Assembly (NCBI GenBank): GCA_013152945.1
Contig: JAADFL010000183.1
Location: 1 to 45,162 of the forward strand
Direction of reading: 5' to 3'
DNA length: 45,162 bases
Source: Deltaproteobacteria bacterium
GTDB lineage: Bacteria > Myxococcota_A > JAADFL01
Each line of letters opens with the position of its first letter. Position 1 is the stretch's first letter. Below are positions 14,594-24,292 of the stretch, in pieces. The position numbers and the translations under genes were made by a program. The notes below the pieces were generated by a model. That model had not been told where the DNA came from, made no database searches, and was given only the letters and a program-made list of their open reading frames with translations.

Positions 14594-15118
14594 TTGTTAA
14601 AGGCCTCGAATATAGTTTCATTGGCAAGAGAAACGGTTGCCCCGGTGATCGAGCAGGCAGGGTACAAGCTTTTGGAAGTAAATTATTTGCAGAGCAGGGG
14701 TTGGGTATTGAGATTGGTCATTGACACTGCAAATGATATGGGCGTATCCATTGATGATTGCGTTCATGTATCCGGGTTGGTCAGTGAAAAGTTGGATCGG
14801 GAAGATTTGCCGATAGGGCGCTATCGTCTCGAGGTTTCGTCACCGGGAATGGACAGGAAACTATACGGTCCAGAAGATTACAAGAACTATTCCGGCAGGA
14901 AGGTTAAGATAAGGCTTGCAAAGTCAATCGATTCAAGAAAAAACTTCAGTGGAAAGCTGGTCGGTTTTAAGGGAGGTGAGTTGAAAATCGAAACAGGCGG
15001 GGAATCATTCTCGTTTCCCATTGATGATGTAAAAGAGATAAGGCTCGTTCCTGAGTGGGATCACCGATTGGAACGGACATCCGGCCGTAAATCGCGCCGG
15101 AAGGAGAAAAGATCATGA
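14594..15118 (+). CDS. rimP: Ribosome maturation factor RimP
   Basis: 174 residues, starting at TTG 14594 with GGAG 8 bases upstream. RimP acts in the cytoplasm in maturation of the 30S subunit. Typical features: N-terminal LARETVAPVIEQAGYKLLEVNYLQSRGW domain, the middle VSIDDCVHVSGLVSEKLD, then YRLEVSSPGMDRKL, the best-conserved RimP block, and a C-terminal SH3-like Sm domain (GKLVGFKGGELKIETGG). The tail is basic (RKSRRKEKRS). First gene of the nusA operon, the classical arrangement, behind the putative attenuator. Confidence 0.95.
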   Translation: MLKASNIVSLARETVAPVIEQAGYKLLEVNYLQSRGWVLRLVIDTANDMGVSIDDCVHVSGLVSEKLDREDLPIGRYRLEVSSPGMDRKLYGPEDYKNYSGRKVKIRLAKSIDSRKNFSGKLVGFKGGELKIETGGESFSFPIDDVKEIRLVPEWDHRLERTSGRKSRRKEKRS

Positions 15119-15139
15119 TTTTTATACGGGGTTTACAAA

Positions 15140-16681
15140 ATGTTCTCTAATCTAAACCAAGTTCTGGAGCAGGTGGCGAAAGACAAGGGCGTTGATAAAA
15201 AGATCCTCACAGAGGTGCTTGAAACCGCCATGCTTACGGCAGCCAAAAAGAAATACGGAATGAATGCTGAAATAGAGGCCCATTTCAACGAGGACCTGGG
15301 GGAAGTCGAGCTATTCCAGTTCAAGGAAGTCTTGGAGGAAATCGACGATCCCCTGACGCAAATCAGCATCGAGGAGGCGCGTCAGTTGGATCCCGACAGT
15401 GAAATCGGCGACTCACTTGGGATGAAGCTTGAAACAGAAGAATTCGGCAGGATCGCGGCCCAAACGGCAAAGCAGGTAATCGTCCAGAGAATCCGCGAGG
15501 CTGAACGGGATCGCATCTACGATGAATACAAGGACAGAAAACACGAGCTGGTGACAGGAATAGCCAGGAGATTCGAAAGGGGCAACATAATAGTCGATCT
15601 CGGCAGGGTCGAGGCGATTCTGACTGCAAGGGAACAGGCACCCAGGGAAAGCTATAGGGCAGGCGATCGCATTCAAGCTTATGTGCTTGATATTCAAAAA
15701 ACCTCCAAAGGTCCACAGGTCATTCTTTCCAGGACCGATCCGGGTATGCTCATCAAGCTTTTCGAAATGGAGGTTCCGGAAATATATGAAGGCATTGTAA
15801 ATATCAAGAGCGCTGCAAGGGAACCGGGCGGACGTGCCAAGATCGCTGTTGCATCCCGCGATCCTGATGTCGACCCTGTTGGCGCATGTGTCGGAATGAA
15901 GGGCTCCAGGGTCCAGGCCGTGGTGCAGGAACTCAGGGGCGAAAAGATAGATATCGTGCCTTGGGACGAAGATCCGGCGAAATTCGTTTGTAATGCTATC
16001 GCACCTGCGGAAGTGGCAAGGGTCTTGATCGACGAGGAAGAGAAGACCATGGAATTGATCGTGCCGGATGATCAACTATCATTGGCCATAGGCAAAAAGG
16101 GACAAAACGTCAGGCTTGCCGCGCAGCTTACGGGCTGGAAAATCGAGATAAAGAGCGAGAGCAGGATAGTCGAAGAACAACAACAGGCAAAGGAAGCTCT
16201 TGTTAGCATCGACGGTGTAACCGGTGACATGGTGGATTCACTGATGAAGCTTGGGTATTACTCCCTGTGGGATATTGCAAAGACAAAGGTGGAGGATATT
16301 GCAATCGTACCCGGTGTCGGCAAAGAAAACGCCGAAAAGATAGTTGAAGGCGCGAAAAAGGCCCTGGAAAAACAGGTCCTGCTCGATAGTGAAAACAGGG
16401 CAAGGGCAAGGTCAGGCTTGCCGCCGATTGATCTCCAGGGAAATACCATGCAGGATTTTGAATCAGAAGAAAAATCCGCGGAAGAAACCGAGCCTGTTGT
16501 ACACGAAACACCGGAGGATGCTGGAAGCCGAGATATTGCCGATATTTCTTCAAATTCATCTGTTGAAGAAGGTGCGGCGGACAATGCGGCGAATAATTCT
16601 GATGCAAAAGGTGAAGAATCAAAAGAATCAAAAGAAGGAGATGAAGAAACAGTATCCGGAGAAGACATTGAACACGAGTAG
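15140..16681 (+). CDS. nusA: Transcription termination/antitermination factor NusA
   Basis: 513 residues, ATG at 15140. Order of domains: RNA polymerase-binding N-terminal domain (1-125), S1 domain (about 132-200, with [14 protein letters not shown]), KH1 with GMKGSR (about 253) and KH2 with GKKGQN (about 316), then a single helix-hairpin-helix pair (about 355-415, [14 protein letters not shown]). Beyond residue 425 there is an acidic, Glu/Ser-rich tail that replaces the second acidic repeat of the E. coli protein. NusA binds RNA polymerase and nascent RNA and modulates pausing and termination; in E. coli it also controls its own operon. Its tail overlaps the start of the ylxR-type gene. Confidence 0.96.
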   Translation: MFSNLNQVLEQVAKDKGVDKKILTEVLETAMLTAAKKKYGMNAEIEAHFNEDLGEVELFQFKEVLEEIDDPLTQISIEEARQLDPDSEIGDSLGMKLETEEFGRIAAQTAKQVIVQRIREAERDRIYDEYKDRKHELVTGIARRFERGNIIVDLGRVEAILTAREQAPRESYRAGDRIQAYVLDIQKTSKGPQVILSRTDPGMLIKLFEMEVPEIYEGIVNIKSAAREPGGRAKIAVASRDPDVDPVGACVGMKGSRVQAVVQELRGEKIDIVPWDEDPAKFVCNAIAPAEVARVLIDEEEKTMELIVPDDQLSLAIGKKGQNVRLAAQLTGWKIEIKSESRIVEEQQQAKEALVSIDGVTGDMVDSLMKLGYYSLWDIAKTKVEDIAIVPGVGKENAEKIVEGAKKALEKQVLLDSENRARARSGLPPIDLQGNTMQDFESEEKSAEETEPVVHETPEDAGSRDIADISSNSSVEEGAADNAANNSDAKGEESKESKEGDEETVSGEDIEHE

Positions 16682-16934
16682 CCATGTGCCGACGCGATTG
16701 TGCCTGGGTTGTCGGTCCAGGGCCCCGGTATCCGTTCTCATTCGCCTGGCAGTTACCTTTGATGGACGGGTCCTGGTGGATGACAAGAGAAATATACCGG
16801 GAAGAGGCGCGTGGATTCACACAAGTAAGAGTTGCCTCGACAAGGGCTTGAGGCCAATGGTTCTGGAGAGAGCTTTCAAGAGGAGAATCGACCTTGTACG
16901 GGTGCCCGAGCTACGTAACCAGTTGATGGAGTGA
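16668..16934 (+). CDS. YlxR-family (DUF448) RNA-binding protein
   Basis: 88 residues from the TTG at 16668, which has GGAG 7 bases upstream; an ATG at 16641 in frame is also possible but its AAGGAG abuts the start codon. The core [13 protein letters not shown]...[38 protein letters not shown] is the YlxR signature, with the CxxC pair and the GRGAW motif. The family lies between nusA and infB in many bacteria and is a small nucleoid- or RNA-associated protein; its exact role is unclear. It overlaps the end of nusA by 14 bases from TTG 16668. Confidence 0.88.
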   Translation: MNTSSHVPTRLCLGCRSRAPVSVLIRLAVTFDGRVLVDDKRNIPGRGAWIHTSKSCLDKGLRPMVLERAFKRRIDLVRVPELRNQLME

Positions 16935-17011
16935 TACCGGTGGTCTCACTCCACTGAAGTTTGTTTGTTAAGGAGCCGGAAGAACGGCTCCTGGTCAGGA
17001 GGATTGGCGGT

Positions 17012-19852
17012 ATGGCCAAACGCAGGATCTACGATATTGCTAAAGAGATCGGCATGTCCAACAAGGAATTGGTGGCCAAGATCCGCGACCTGGGTTACGA
17101 CATCAAGAACCAGATGAGCACATTGGAAGAAGTGGATGCAAGGATTGTTATCGAAAAACTCGGGAAGGGCGGCCAACCGGAACCTGCGGTAAAGAAACGC
17201 ACCATAATAAGGCGAAAGAAAAAAGACAAGGAACCAAAGGACACCGTGTCTACACAGGAATCTCAAGGGACAGTGATACGGAGACCTGCCGGAACCAAGA
17301 AAGAAGACTCTCCTCCCGCCTTGTCGTCTGAAAAGAAAGAGGAATCACAGGAGGCTGAAACAATAGAAGGTGGTGAGGCCCGCGAGGTTCCCGGGGACGA
17401 TGTTCCGAGTGCTGCAACAGAGGCTGCGGTTGCCGGTGATGGACAAGAAGAAACTGTTGCAGAAACATGGACATCCGGAGAATCGGCGGACCGGCGTGAA
17501 GAAACATCGGAAGCTGGAGAATCTGGAGCTGAAATTTCCCATGAGCAGGAAACGGCTCCAAAAGAAACCGGACAAGCCCGCCAAGACCGGACACCCGAGG
17601 ACGAGGCTGAAGAAGCTCGAGAAAAAGAAGAGTCCCAAAAAACCAATGCCAGAGAAAAGGGCAAACGGCCGACAAAGGATGGAAAAGGTGCTGTTGTCAT
17701 TGGAATGCGCAAGGGCTTCAGACAAGTATTTCCATCGCAAGACAAGGGATATGGCGGCGGTTTTCGGGGAGGATTCAGAAGAGGCGCCAATGCCGGTAAT
17801 CGACCGCAGCCCCATGGTTACAAGCCCCAGGGAGTTGCCGGTTTCGGCCGCAATGGCAGTGCTTTCCCGGGTAGCATTCTTACCCAGGATTTTCCTCTTC
17901 CGGACAAGGTCCAACGAAGAAAGACCAAAAAAGATTCGGAACCCCCGGGACAGGAAGAAACCATTAGGCGAAAGACCGGGAAGAAAAGACAGGTGCTTTC
18001 CAGGGATGACATCTATGACATAACCGAACCTTTGCAGCGGGGAAAACGCAAGAGAATAGCGACAAGAAAGGCCAAAAAGACGGAAATAACCACCCCGAGG
18101 GAAAGCAAGAGAAGAATCAAGATAAACGGCACGATAACAGTATTGGAAATGGCCAAGACAATGGGCGTAAAGGCGGCGGAAGTGATTAGACGCCTTATGA
18201 TGATGGGTGAAATGGTAACATTGAATCAGTCTGTTGATATTGATACTGCCATGCTGGTTGCGTCGGAATTCGGTTTCCAGGTCGAAAATATTACCTTTGA
18301 CGAGGAAAAGGTTCTTGGCACCCACGAAGAAACGAGTGAAAGGGAAGGTAAGCCCAGGCCGCCCGTTGTAACCGTTATGGGACACGTTGACCATGGCAAA
18401 ACATCGATCTTGGACAAGATCAGAAAAAGTAAAGTGGTCGACCAGGAGTCGGGCGGCATTACTCAACACATCGGCGCATCGGTTGTAACTCATAATAACG
18501 CAGATATCGTATTCATTGATACACCGGGCCATGCCGCATTCACTGCAATGAGGGCACGAGGGGCCAAGGTGACCGACCTGGTCGTCCTGGTCGTTGCTGC
18601 AGATGACGGCGTGATGGATCAGACGGTAGAGGCGATAAACCATGCCAAGGCGGCAGAGGTCCCAATAATCGTAGCAGTCAACAAGATGGACCTGCCGGGT
18701 GCGAATGTTGACAGGATCAAGCAGAACCTGACCGAATATGACCTTGTGTGCGAAGAATGGGGGGGCGATACACTGGTCGTTCCGGTATCTGCAAAGACCG
18801 GAATGGGTTTGGACGATCTGCTTGAAGCGATACTGTTGCAATCGGAAATCCTTGAACTCAAAGCAGACCCGGATACCAGGGCAAGGGGCGTTGTAATAGA
18901 TGCCAAATTGGACAAGGGCAGGGGACCGGCTGCAACGTTATTGATACAGGAAGGGACACTTCACAAGGGTGACTATCTCGTGGCAGGCTACCATTTCGGT
19001 AAAGTCAGGGCATTGTTGGACCACATGGGAAAACAATTGGGAGAAGCCGGCCCTTCCACGCCGGTCGAGGTGCTGGGTCTTTCCGGTGTGCCTGTGGCCG
19101 GAGAGGATGCAAATGTAGTTGCAAACGAAAAGGATGCAAAAAAGCTGGTCGATTTCAGGAAACAAAAAGCACGGGAGGAAGAACTGGCGAGGTCCAGGCC
19201 TATTCGGCAGATTCTGTTTGGTGACGAAGCAGCAGGACCTGCTGAATTAAACCTGCTTATCAAGGGCGATGTTCAGGGTTCTGTAGAGGCATTGCGGGAA
19301 GCTTTGCTACGGCTTTCAACAGATGAGGTAGCGGTCAAGGTCATTCACGAGGGTGTGGGAGCTGTATCTGAAAATGATATCAATCTGGCCCAGGCTTCCG
19401 AAGCACTTGTACTGGGTTTCAGGGTCAGACCGGATGCAAAGGCCGTGAAACAAGCCGAAGAGAGCAAAATCGAACTGTTATTGTTCAATGTCATTTATGA
19501 AGCAATCGATGCGGTCAAGAAATTGATGGCCGGCCAATTGGAGCCGGAACACCGGGAAAATATACTGGGCAGGGCAGAGGTAAGAGAGGTGTTCAACATA
19601 CCCAAGGTTGGTGTGATCGCCGGTTCATATATCCTGGATGGCAAGGTGGCGCGCGGTGCCCGGGCAAGGCTGTTAAGGGACAACGTAGTGATTCACCAGG
19701 GGAAAATAGGGTCTTTGAGGCGTTTCAAGGATGATGCCAGGGAAGTGACGGCGGGTTATGAATGTGGAATAGGCCTTGAAAACTACAACGATGTGCAAGT
19801 GAACGATATTATAGAGGCTTTCGAGATCCAGGATATTGCACGGGAAATTTGA
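17012..19852 (+). CDS. infB: Translation initiation factor IF-2
   Basis: 946 residues from the ATG at 17012 (GGAGG 9 bases upstream); the 17 residues upstream in frame have no support. It brings initiator tRNA to the 30S subunit and drives subunit joining with GTP. An IF2 N-terminal domain ([20 protein letters not shown]) is followed by about 330 residues of low-complexity Glu/Lys/Arg/Gly sequence including a Gly-Arg-rich patch near 245-265, then a second IF2-N-like domain ([22 protein letters not shown]). The G domain has GHVDHGKT (about 455), DTPGH (about 503) and NKMD (about 557); domains II to IV complete the chain. Neighbours are in the classical order. Confidence 0.96.
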   Translation: MAKRRIYDIAKEIGMSNKELVAKIRDLGYDIKNQMSTLEEVDARIVIEKLGKGGQPEPAVKKRTIIRRKKKDKEPKDTVSTQESQGTVIRRPAGTKKEDSPPALSSEKKEESQEAETIEGGEAREVPGDDVPSAATEAAVAGDGQEETVAETWTSGESADRREETSEAGESGAEISHEQETAPKETGQARQDRTPEDEAEEAREKEESQKTNAREKGKRPTKDGKGAVVIGMRKGFRQVFPSQDKGYGGGFRGGFRRGANAGNRPQPHGYKPQGVAGFGRNGSAFPGSILTQDFPLPDKVQRRKTKKDSEPPGQEETIRRKTGKKRQVLSRDDIYDITEPLQRGKRKRIATRKAKKTEITTPRESKRRIKINGTITVLEMAKTMGVKAAEVIRRLMMMGEMVTLNQSVDIDTAMLVASEFGFQVENITFDEEKVLGTHEETSEREGKPRPPVVTVMGHVDHGKTSILDKIRKSKVVDQESGGITQHIGASVVTHNNADIVFIDTPGHAAFTAMRARGAKVTDLVVLVVAADDGVMDQTVEAINHAKAAEVPIIVAVNKMDLPGANVDRIKQNLTEYDLVCEEWGGDTLVVPVSAKTGMGLDDLLEAILLQSEILELKADPDTRARGVVIDAKLDKGRGPAATLLIQEGTLHKGDYLVAGYHFGKVRALLDHMGKQLGEAGPSTPVEVLGLSGVPVAGEDANVVANEKDAKKLVDFRKQKAREEELARSRPIRQILFGDEAAGPAELNLLIKGDVQGSVEALREALLRLSTDEVAVKVIHEGVGAVSENDINLAQASEALVLGFRVRPDAKAVKQAEESKIELLLFNVIYEAIDAVKKLMAGQLEPEHRENILGRAEVREVFNIPKVGVIAGSYILDGKVARGARARLLRDNVVIHQGKIGSLRRFKDDAREVTAGYECGIGLENYNDVQVNDIIEAFEIQDIAREI

Positions 19853-19897
19853 AAAGGGCCGAGGCTTGCTCGCCGACAAGCCGGGAGTTCAAGGCGC

Positions 19898-20191
19898 ATG
19901 GTTGTCGGGGTTTGTCGCGTGGGATTGATGTTGCCGGGTTGCAGCTCGCTCAAGGAGAAACGTTCGATTGTAAAGCGAATCCTTGGAAGGGTCAGGGCCA
20001 AGTTCAATGTTGCCGGCGCCGAGGTCGGTTACCAGGACATTCGAGACAGGGCGAGATTGGGATTTGCTGCAGTTGGATCGGATCGCGATCTCTTGAGGAA
20101 TGTATTGGAGAAACTAGTCGATTTTATCGAGGCCCAGTACCTCGGCGAGGTAATAGAGGAAGATTTCGAGGTGGAGAATTATGGAGGGTAG
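19898..20191 (+). CDS. YlxP-like (DUF503) family protein
   Basis: 97 residues, ATG at 19898 with AAGG upstream. The family signature LPGCSSLKEKRSIVKRILGRVRAKFNVAGAEVGYQD and GFAAVGSD is complete. DUF503 proteins are small alpha/beta proteins found between infB and rbfA in Gram-positive and deltaproteobacterial genomes; function is poorly defined. The stop overlaps the start of rbfA by 11 bases, so the two are translationally linked. Confidence 0.9.
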   Translation: MVVGVCRVGLMLPGCSSLKEKRSIVKRILGRVRAKFNVAGAEVGYQDIRDRARLGFAAVGSDRDLLRNVLEKLVDFIEAQYLGEVIEEDFEVENYGG

Positions 20192-20552
20192 ACGGGCCAG
20201 CCGTGTGGCCGACGAGATAAGGCGCAGGCTTGGAGATATCTTGACCAGAAAGGTATCGGATCCCAGGCTTGCCCACCTGTCAATAACCGATGTAGTTGTG
20301 ACAAAGGACTTGCGAATCGCGCGAATCTACTACCACGTGATGCCGGGTGAAGAGGGTACGAGGGAAACAGTGGAAAAAGGCATCGAAAAGGCAGCCGGCT
20401 TCATCAAGCGTGAACTGTCATCCTTGCTGTATCTCAAATACATGCCGGAATTGGAGTTCCGCTATGATGAAACGATCGACAAGGCTGAAAGGGTGGAGAC
20501 CCTGCTCAAGGAATTGAAAGAACAAAACAGAGAAGAAGATAATGGGGGATGA
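20181..20552 (+). CDS. rbfA: Ribosome-binding factor A
   Basis: 123 residues. RbfA is a KH-like cold-shock protein that binds the 30S subunit and helps late 16S rRNA maturation. Seen here: the RRASRVADEIRRRLGDIL start, VSDPRLAHLSITDVVVTKDLRIARIYYHV, and KYMPELEFRYDETIDKAERVETLL. Overlaps the gene before it and shares an ATGA junction with the gene after it. Confidence 0.95.
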   Translation: MEGRRASRVADEIRRRLGDILTRKVSDPRLAHLSITDVVVTKDLRIARIYYHVMPGEEGTRETVEKGIEKAAGFIKRELSSLLYLKYMPELEFRYDETIDKAERVETLLKELKEQNREEDNGG

Positions 20553-21556
20553 CTGGAGGAACCTTGATACATGGTTCTAGGAACGAGGAATTTGCAACTG
20601 ACAAGGCCGGGATAGCCAAAGCACTGGAATCCGCCGAAAGTGTACTGATTCTGACACATGACAGGCCCGACGGAGATGCCGTGGGATCGAGCCTGGGGCT
20701 TTCCATGGCGCTCGAATCACTTGGTAAAGTTATATCCGTGTTGATGCCTGACGGGATTCCTTACAGGTATTCCAAGCTCAAAGGGATATCGAAGATAATA
20801 GCCGGGATGCCAGCAAATTCTGTCTTTGATGCTACGGTTGTCCTGGATACCGGTAGTTTGGACAGAATCGGCGGCGGACTGCCGGGGCGAGAAATTGCGG
20901 GAAAGATACTGAACATAGATCACCATGCCACGAACAATGGTTTTGCGGATATTACCTGGTGCGATCCCGGGGCTTCGTCGGTAGGCGAATTGATTCTGGA
21001 ACTTTTACGCGACCATTTACGTATCAAGCCCGGTCCCGAATGTGCGGAGGCATTGTTCTGCGCCATATTGACCGATACAGGCTCTTTTCGTTATTCCAAT
21101 ACATCTCCTTCAGCCCTGCAGGCTGCTGCATACCTGGTGGAGTGCGGTGCTCGGCCTGACAAGCTTTCGAACCAGATATATTTTTCACATCCGGCGGGTA
21201 GAGTGCGATTGCTTGCCAGGGTTTTGCCTACGTTGGAGCTTTTCAAACAAGGACGAATCGGATTGCTTAATGTAACACAGGAAATGTTGGACGAGGAACA
21301 TGCTGAAATATCCTGGACCGATGAATTTATCGAATTCGTACGGTCCATAGACAGTGTGGAAGTAGCCTTACTGCTGAAATCCCAAAGAGATGGAAAGATA
21401 AAGGTAAGCATGCGATCAAAGGGCAGGGTGAACGTTGCTGAAATAGCGGAAGTTTTCAAGGGCGGCGGACATCCCCATGCAAGCGGTGCGACATTGGACG
21501 GTGACATGCGGAATGCTATCGAAAAAGTGGTTGCTGAAGTGGAGAAAAGATTTTGA
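20549..21556 (+). CDS. nrnA: DHH-family bifunctional nanoRNase / pAp phosphatase
   Basis: 335 residues, the length of NrnA. It degrades 2-5 base RNA fragments and removes 3-prime phosphate from pAp, using two Mn2+. Motifs: LTHDRPDGDAVGSSLG (His37, Asp41, Asp43), DTGSLDRIG (second Asp), NIDHHATN with Asp124-His125-His126, TDTGSFRYSN, and the DHHA1 substrate site GGGHPHASGAT near residue 310. Start ATG at 20549 overlaps the rbfA stop (ATGA). The nanoRNase between rbfA and truB is a familiar arrangement. pAp is a by-product of sulfate assimilation, and an ATP sulfurylase is encoded 5 kb downstream, though no PAPS reductase is in the window. Confidence 0.9.
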   Translation: MTGGTLIHGSRNEEFATDKAGIAKALESAESVLILTHDRPDGDAVGSSLGLSMALESLGKVISVLMPDGIPYRYSKLKGISKIIAGMPANSVFDATVVLDTGSLDRIGGGLPGREIAGKILNIDHHATNNGFADITWCDPGASSVGELILELLRDHLRIKPGPECAEALFCAILTDTGSFRYSNTSPSALQAAAYLVECGARPDKLSNQIYFSHPAGRVRLLARVLPTLELFKQGRIGLLNVTQEMLDEEHAEISWTDEFIEFVRSIDSVEVALLLKSQRDGKIKVSMRSKGRVNVAEIAEVFKGGGHPHASGATLDGDMRNAIEKVVAEVEKRF

Positions 21557-22464
21557 GCGGCGTGCTGGTACTGGATAAGCCCAAAAACATAACTTCTGCA
21601 AAGGCAGTGGCAATCGTCAAGAGGAGGCTGAAGGCCAAGAAGGCAGGGCATGCAGGCACATTGGATCCGATGGCAACCGGTGTCTTGCCCATACTTCTAG
21701 GCCAGGGAACAAAGCTGGCCCGTTTTTTCATTGAACTGGAAAAGGGCTATCGTTTCACAATACGACTCGGCATCAGCACGGATACCGGGGATGCGGACGG
21801 CAATGTATTGGAAGAATCCGATTGCTCGAATGTCCGTATTGAAGACGTGGAAAAGGCTGTCGGGTCAATGAAAGGAACGATCGATCAGGTCCCGCCGATG
21901 TTTTCCGCGCTCAAGAAGAACGGAGTGAGGTTGTACAAGCTGGCCAGGCAAGGCAAGGAAGTGGAAAGAGAAGCCAGGAAAGTAACCATATACAGACTCG
22001 ACATTTCCGATTTCTCCCTTCCGTTCGTTACACTGGAGATGGAATGTTCCAAGGGGACCTATGCCAGGGAAGTAGCGGCAGAGCTTGGAAGAAAACTGGG
22101 ATGCGGGGCCCACACAGTGGAACTCCGTCGTACCTATTCAGGCCCTTTCAAGGAAACCCAGGCCGTGGAACTGGATGACCTCGACGCGGAATGCACGGAT
22201 ATTCTGGACTTGGTTCAGGCTACCAGCCATCTTCCCACTATCAACTTGGATAAAAATCTTGCCAAGCGTGTCAGGAACGGCTACCACCCGAACATCCTGG
22301 AAATCAGGGACCTTATTGCGCAGGAGATAGAAAAAAACGAGTACTGCCGACTGCTCGACCACAATGGAGACCTGGCAGCAGTGGCGAAAGCCATGGAAGA
22401 CTTGAAACCCGGGTCGCCAAAGCTGGTTGCAGAGCCTGTAAAACTGCTCCGGGTGTTCTCTTGA
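21553..22464 (+). CDS. truB: tRNA pseudouridine(55) synthase
   Basis: 303 residues. Converts U55 of the T-loop of tRNAs to pseudouridine. GHAGTLDPMATGVL carries the catalytic Asp38; other blocks are LDKPKNITSAKAV, KGYRFTIRLGISTDTGDADG, QVPPMFSALKKNGVRLYKLARQGKEVEREARKV and CSKGTYAREVAAELG. A C-terminal PUA-like part follows (NGYHPNILEIR...). It starts at TTG 21553, overlapping the previous stop, and is the last gene of the operon. Confidence 0.95.
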   Translation: MSGVLVLDKPKNITSAKAVAIVKRRLKAKKAGHAGTLDPMATGVLPILLGQGTKLARFFIELEKGYRFTIRLGISTDTGDADGNVLEESDCSNVRIEDVEKAVGSMKGTIDQVPPMFSALKKNGVRLYKLARQGKEVEREARKVTIYRLDISDFSLPFVTLEMECSKGTYAREVAAELGRKLGCGAHTVELRRTYSGPFKETQAVELDDLDAECTDILDLVQATSHLPTINLDKNLAKRVRNGYHPNILEIRDLIAQEIEKNEYCRLLDHNGDLAAVAKAMEDLKPGSPKLVAEPVKLLRVFS

Positions 22465-22584
22465 GAAGTTGACAAATCGCTGACTCAAGATAATTGAACC
22501 AGGTCCAAAACCTACTGTTCGTAATACACGAATCGTAAAAATGGGAATTAAAGGGTGGATATAGAAAAGTAGGTTACAAAATAC

Positions 22585-22625
22585 CCCAAGAAAAAAAGAG
22601 GCATGAAACCTTTTGGGTCTTTTTT
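22585..22625 (+). terminator. Possible imperfect intrinsic terminator of the rimP-truB operon
   Basis: CCCAA (22585-22589) can pair with TTGGG (22613-22617), with an inner imperfect GAGG/CCTT pairing and an A-rich bulge, followed directly by TCTTTTTT. Weak stem, good T-tract, right place 120 bases after truB. Confidence 0.4.
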
Positions 22626-22660
22626 GCAGTATTTTCAAGGAATTATATTTTAGTAATATT

Positions 22661-22677
22661 GGGCATCCTTCTTGCAA
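22661..22677 (+). promoter_or_regulatory. Sigma-54 (-24/-12) promoter of the HD-GYP gene
   Basis: GGGCATCCTTCTTGCAA: GG at 22662-22663 and GC at 22674-22675, exactly 10 bases apart, with GGCAT and TTGCA both matching the consensus. The transcript would start near 22687, 24 bases before the ATG at 22711, with GGAGG in between. This placing rules out the in-frame ATG at 22684 as the start. Confidence 0.6.
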
Positions 22678-22710
22678 TAGTAAATGGGAAGTTGGAAACG
22701 GAGGTGTGCC

Positions 22711-24066
22711 ATGCACTTTTTCAACGGTTATATCAAGGTATTCGACCTGGTTTACTCTATTTCCAAGGCAGCCGACCTTGTAAGCAAAAAGCTTGGCGGG
22801 CACCAGTTGCGGGTCGCATATGCTGCAAGCCAAGTCGGTAGGGCCTTTGGTATGAACGCGGAACAAAGGCAGGACATCGTGTTGGCCGGCCTGCTCCATG
22901 ACGTGGGCGGAATATCCGCCAGAGAACGCATCAAGTTGCTTGGTTTCGAGACCGGAAACCAGGACAAGGTGGACCAGCACTGTGAAATCGGCTACCAGTT
23001 GTTGAAAAATTTTGAACCGCTGAAAACACCGGCCGATATAATCCGCTTCCATCATGTTCCGTGGAAAAACGGAGAAGGTGAGCAGCACAGGGGAATGGAA
23101 GTTCCCCTGGCAAGCCACGTGATACACCTGGTGGACAGGGCGGTGGTACTCCTGGATGACAGCCGTCCCGTGGTGCAGCAGTCCTCGGAGATAATCAGGA
23201 AGATAAAAGAAGGCCGGAAACAAAGATTCAATCCACAAGTGGTACAGGCGTTCGAGGATGTTGCCTCGAACGAGGCCTTTTGGCTTGATCTTTTCTCGGA
23301 TGAGCTGGGAGAGATTATACGCAAGGACACGAGAAGCAAGACCCTGGACATGGATATGTCCAATCTCCTGGATTTCACGAGGATTCTTTCCTCGATGATA
23401 GATTTCAGGAGCAGGTTTACAGCCGCTCATTCGGCTGGTGTGGCCTCCACGGCCCGGGCCCTATCCCTGATGTGCGGTTTTACCCAAAGGGAGGCCAGGA
23501 TGATGACCGTGGCAGGGCACCTGCACGATCTGGGTAAACTCGCCGTACCTGTCGAGATAATCGAGAAACCGGGCAAACTCACAACAGATGAAATGGCGCT
23601 GGTCAGGAGCCATACTTACTACTCGTACAGGTTGCTGGGCCAAATACCATCCCTGCAGACAGTCAACGAATGGGCTTCGCTGCACCACGAACGTCTCGAC
23701 GGCAAGGGCTATCCATTCGGCCTTGATGAAACAGAGCTTACACTGGGTGCGAGACTGATGGCGGTGGCTGACGTATTTACCGCGGCTATTGAAGAGAGGC
23801 CCTATAGATCGGCTATGAGCTTGAACCAGGCGGTTATCCTACTGGACACCATGGTAATGGAGCAGGCACTGGACAGTGACATAGTGGAAAAGCTCAAGGA
23901 GAACAAGGAAGAAATATATAGTGCATGCATAGCAGCGCAAGGATCGGCAATCAGGGCATTTGAAACATTCGTAAAGAGCATTCCTGAAAACATGGTTGAA
24001 AGAAACGGCCGGGTCCCAGGCCCGTCTTCCGCTGTTTCAGATAAGTTGATTTCTATTGTGTCCTGA
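22711..24066 (+). CDS. Tandem HD / HD-GYP domain protein (cyclic-di-GMP phosphodiesterase type)
   Basis: 451 residues from the ATG at 22711, which has GGAGG 6 bases upstream. Two HD-type domains. The first (about 20-190) has H31, HDVGG (63-67) and FHH (about 112), so it keeps part of a metal site but lacks the GYP signature. The second (about 215-430) is a full HD-GYP domain: HSAGVASTARAL, HLHDLGKLAVP (HD at 272-273), HHERLDGKGYP (325-335), ADVFTAAIEERPYR. HD-GYP enzymes hydrolyse cyclic-di-GMP in the cytoplasm; there is no membrane segment or receiver domain here, so the first HD domain may be the sensor. Single gene behind a sigma-54 promoter, so expression should depend on an enhancer-binding activator. 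A diguanylate cyclase is encoded at 31339. Confidence 0.9.
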   Translation: MHFFNGYIKVFDLVYSISKAADLVSKKLGGHQLRVAYAASQVGRAFGMNAEQRQDIVLAGLLHDVGGISARERIKLLGFETGNQDKVDQHCEIGYQLLKNFEPLKTPADIIRFHHVPWKNGEGEQHRGMEVPLASHVIHLVDRAVVLLDDSRPVVQQSSEIIRKIKEGRKQRFNPQVVQAFEDVASNEAFWLDLFSDELGEIIRKDTRSKTLDMDMSNLLDFTRILSSMIDFRSRFTAAHSAGVASTARALSLMCGFTQREARMMTVAGHLHDLGKLAVPVEIIEKPGKLTTDEMALVRSHTYYSYRLLGQIPSLQTVNEWASLHHERLDGKGYPFGLDETELTLGARLMAVADVFTAAIEERPYRSAMSLNQAVILLDTMVMEQALDSDIVEKLKENKEEIYSACIAAQGSAIRAFETFVKSIPENMVERNGRVPGPSSAVSDKLISIVS

Positions 24067-24223
24067 TGTCATAACAGCATCGGGCCAAAACCGGTTGATC
24101 GGCCACGCGATTCACTGTTCACAATAGAGTTTCATGAAGTGCATGGAAGCATAAAAAAAATTCTCCAACCTACACTAATGTAATGACAGGAAAGATGCCA
24201 GGTAAGCAGGTCTGTTGGTTTGC

Positions 24224-24252
24224 TTGACCGGCGGCCTGACCAACGATATCTT
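24224..24252 (+). promoter_or_regulatory. Sigma-70-type promoter of the beta-helix gene pair
   Basis: TTGACC (24224-24229), 17-base gap, TATCTT (24247-24252). Five and four of six consensus bases. Start near 24259, 34 bases before the ATG at 24293. Confidence 0.5.
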
Positions 24253-24292
24253 ATGGTTCGTCAGGACCTGAAAAAAGTGGAGATGATATTGG

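Noticed and set aside
17345-18841. 498-codon minus-strand ORF opposite infB
   Set aside because: It is antisense to the conserved infB G domain, with Cys/Phe/Arg-rich sequence; a typical shadow ORF.
22517-22529. GTTCGTAATAC(A/G)CG occurring at 22517 and 32561, and CGTAATAC near 5166
   Set aside because: One copy is within the coding end of the BamB-like gene and the match is short; chance or codon effect is likely.
22138-23430. 430-codon minus-strand ORF over truB end and HD-GYP
   Set aside because: Crosses two well-supported plus-strand genes and a sigma-54 promoter; no recognisable domain.
24067-24292. Cyclic-di-GMP (GEMM) riboswitch between the HD-GYP and beta-helix genes
   Set aside because: No match to the conserved GEMM core or tetraloop receptor was found on either strand; only a sigma-70-like promoter is visible.
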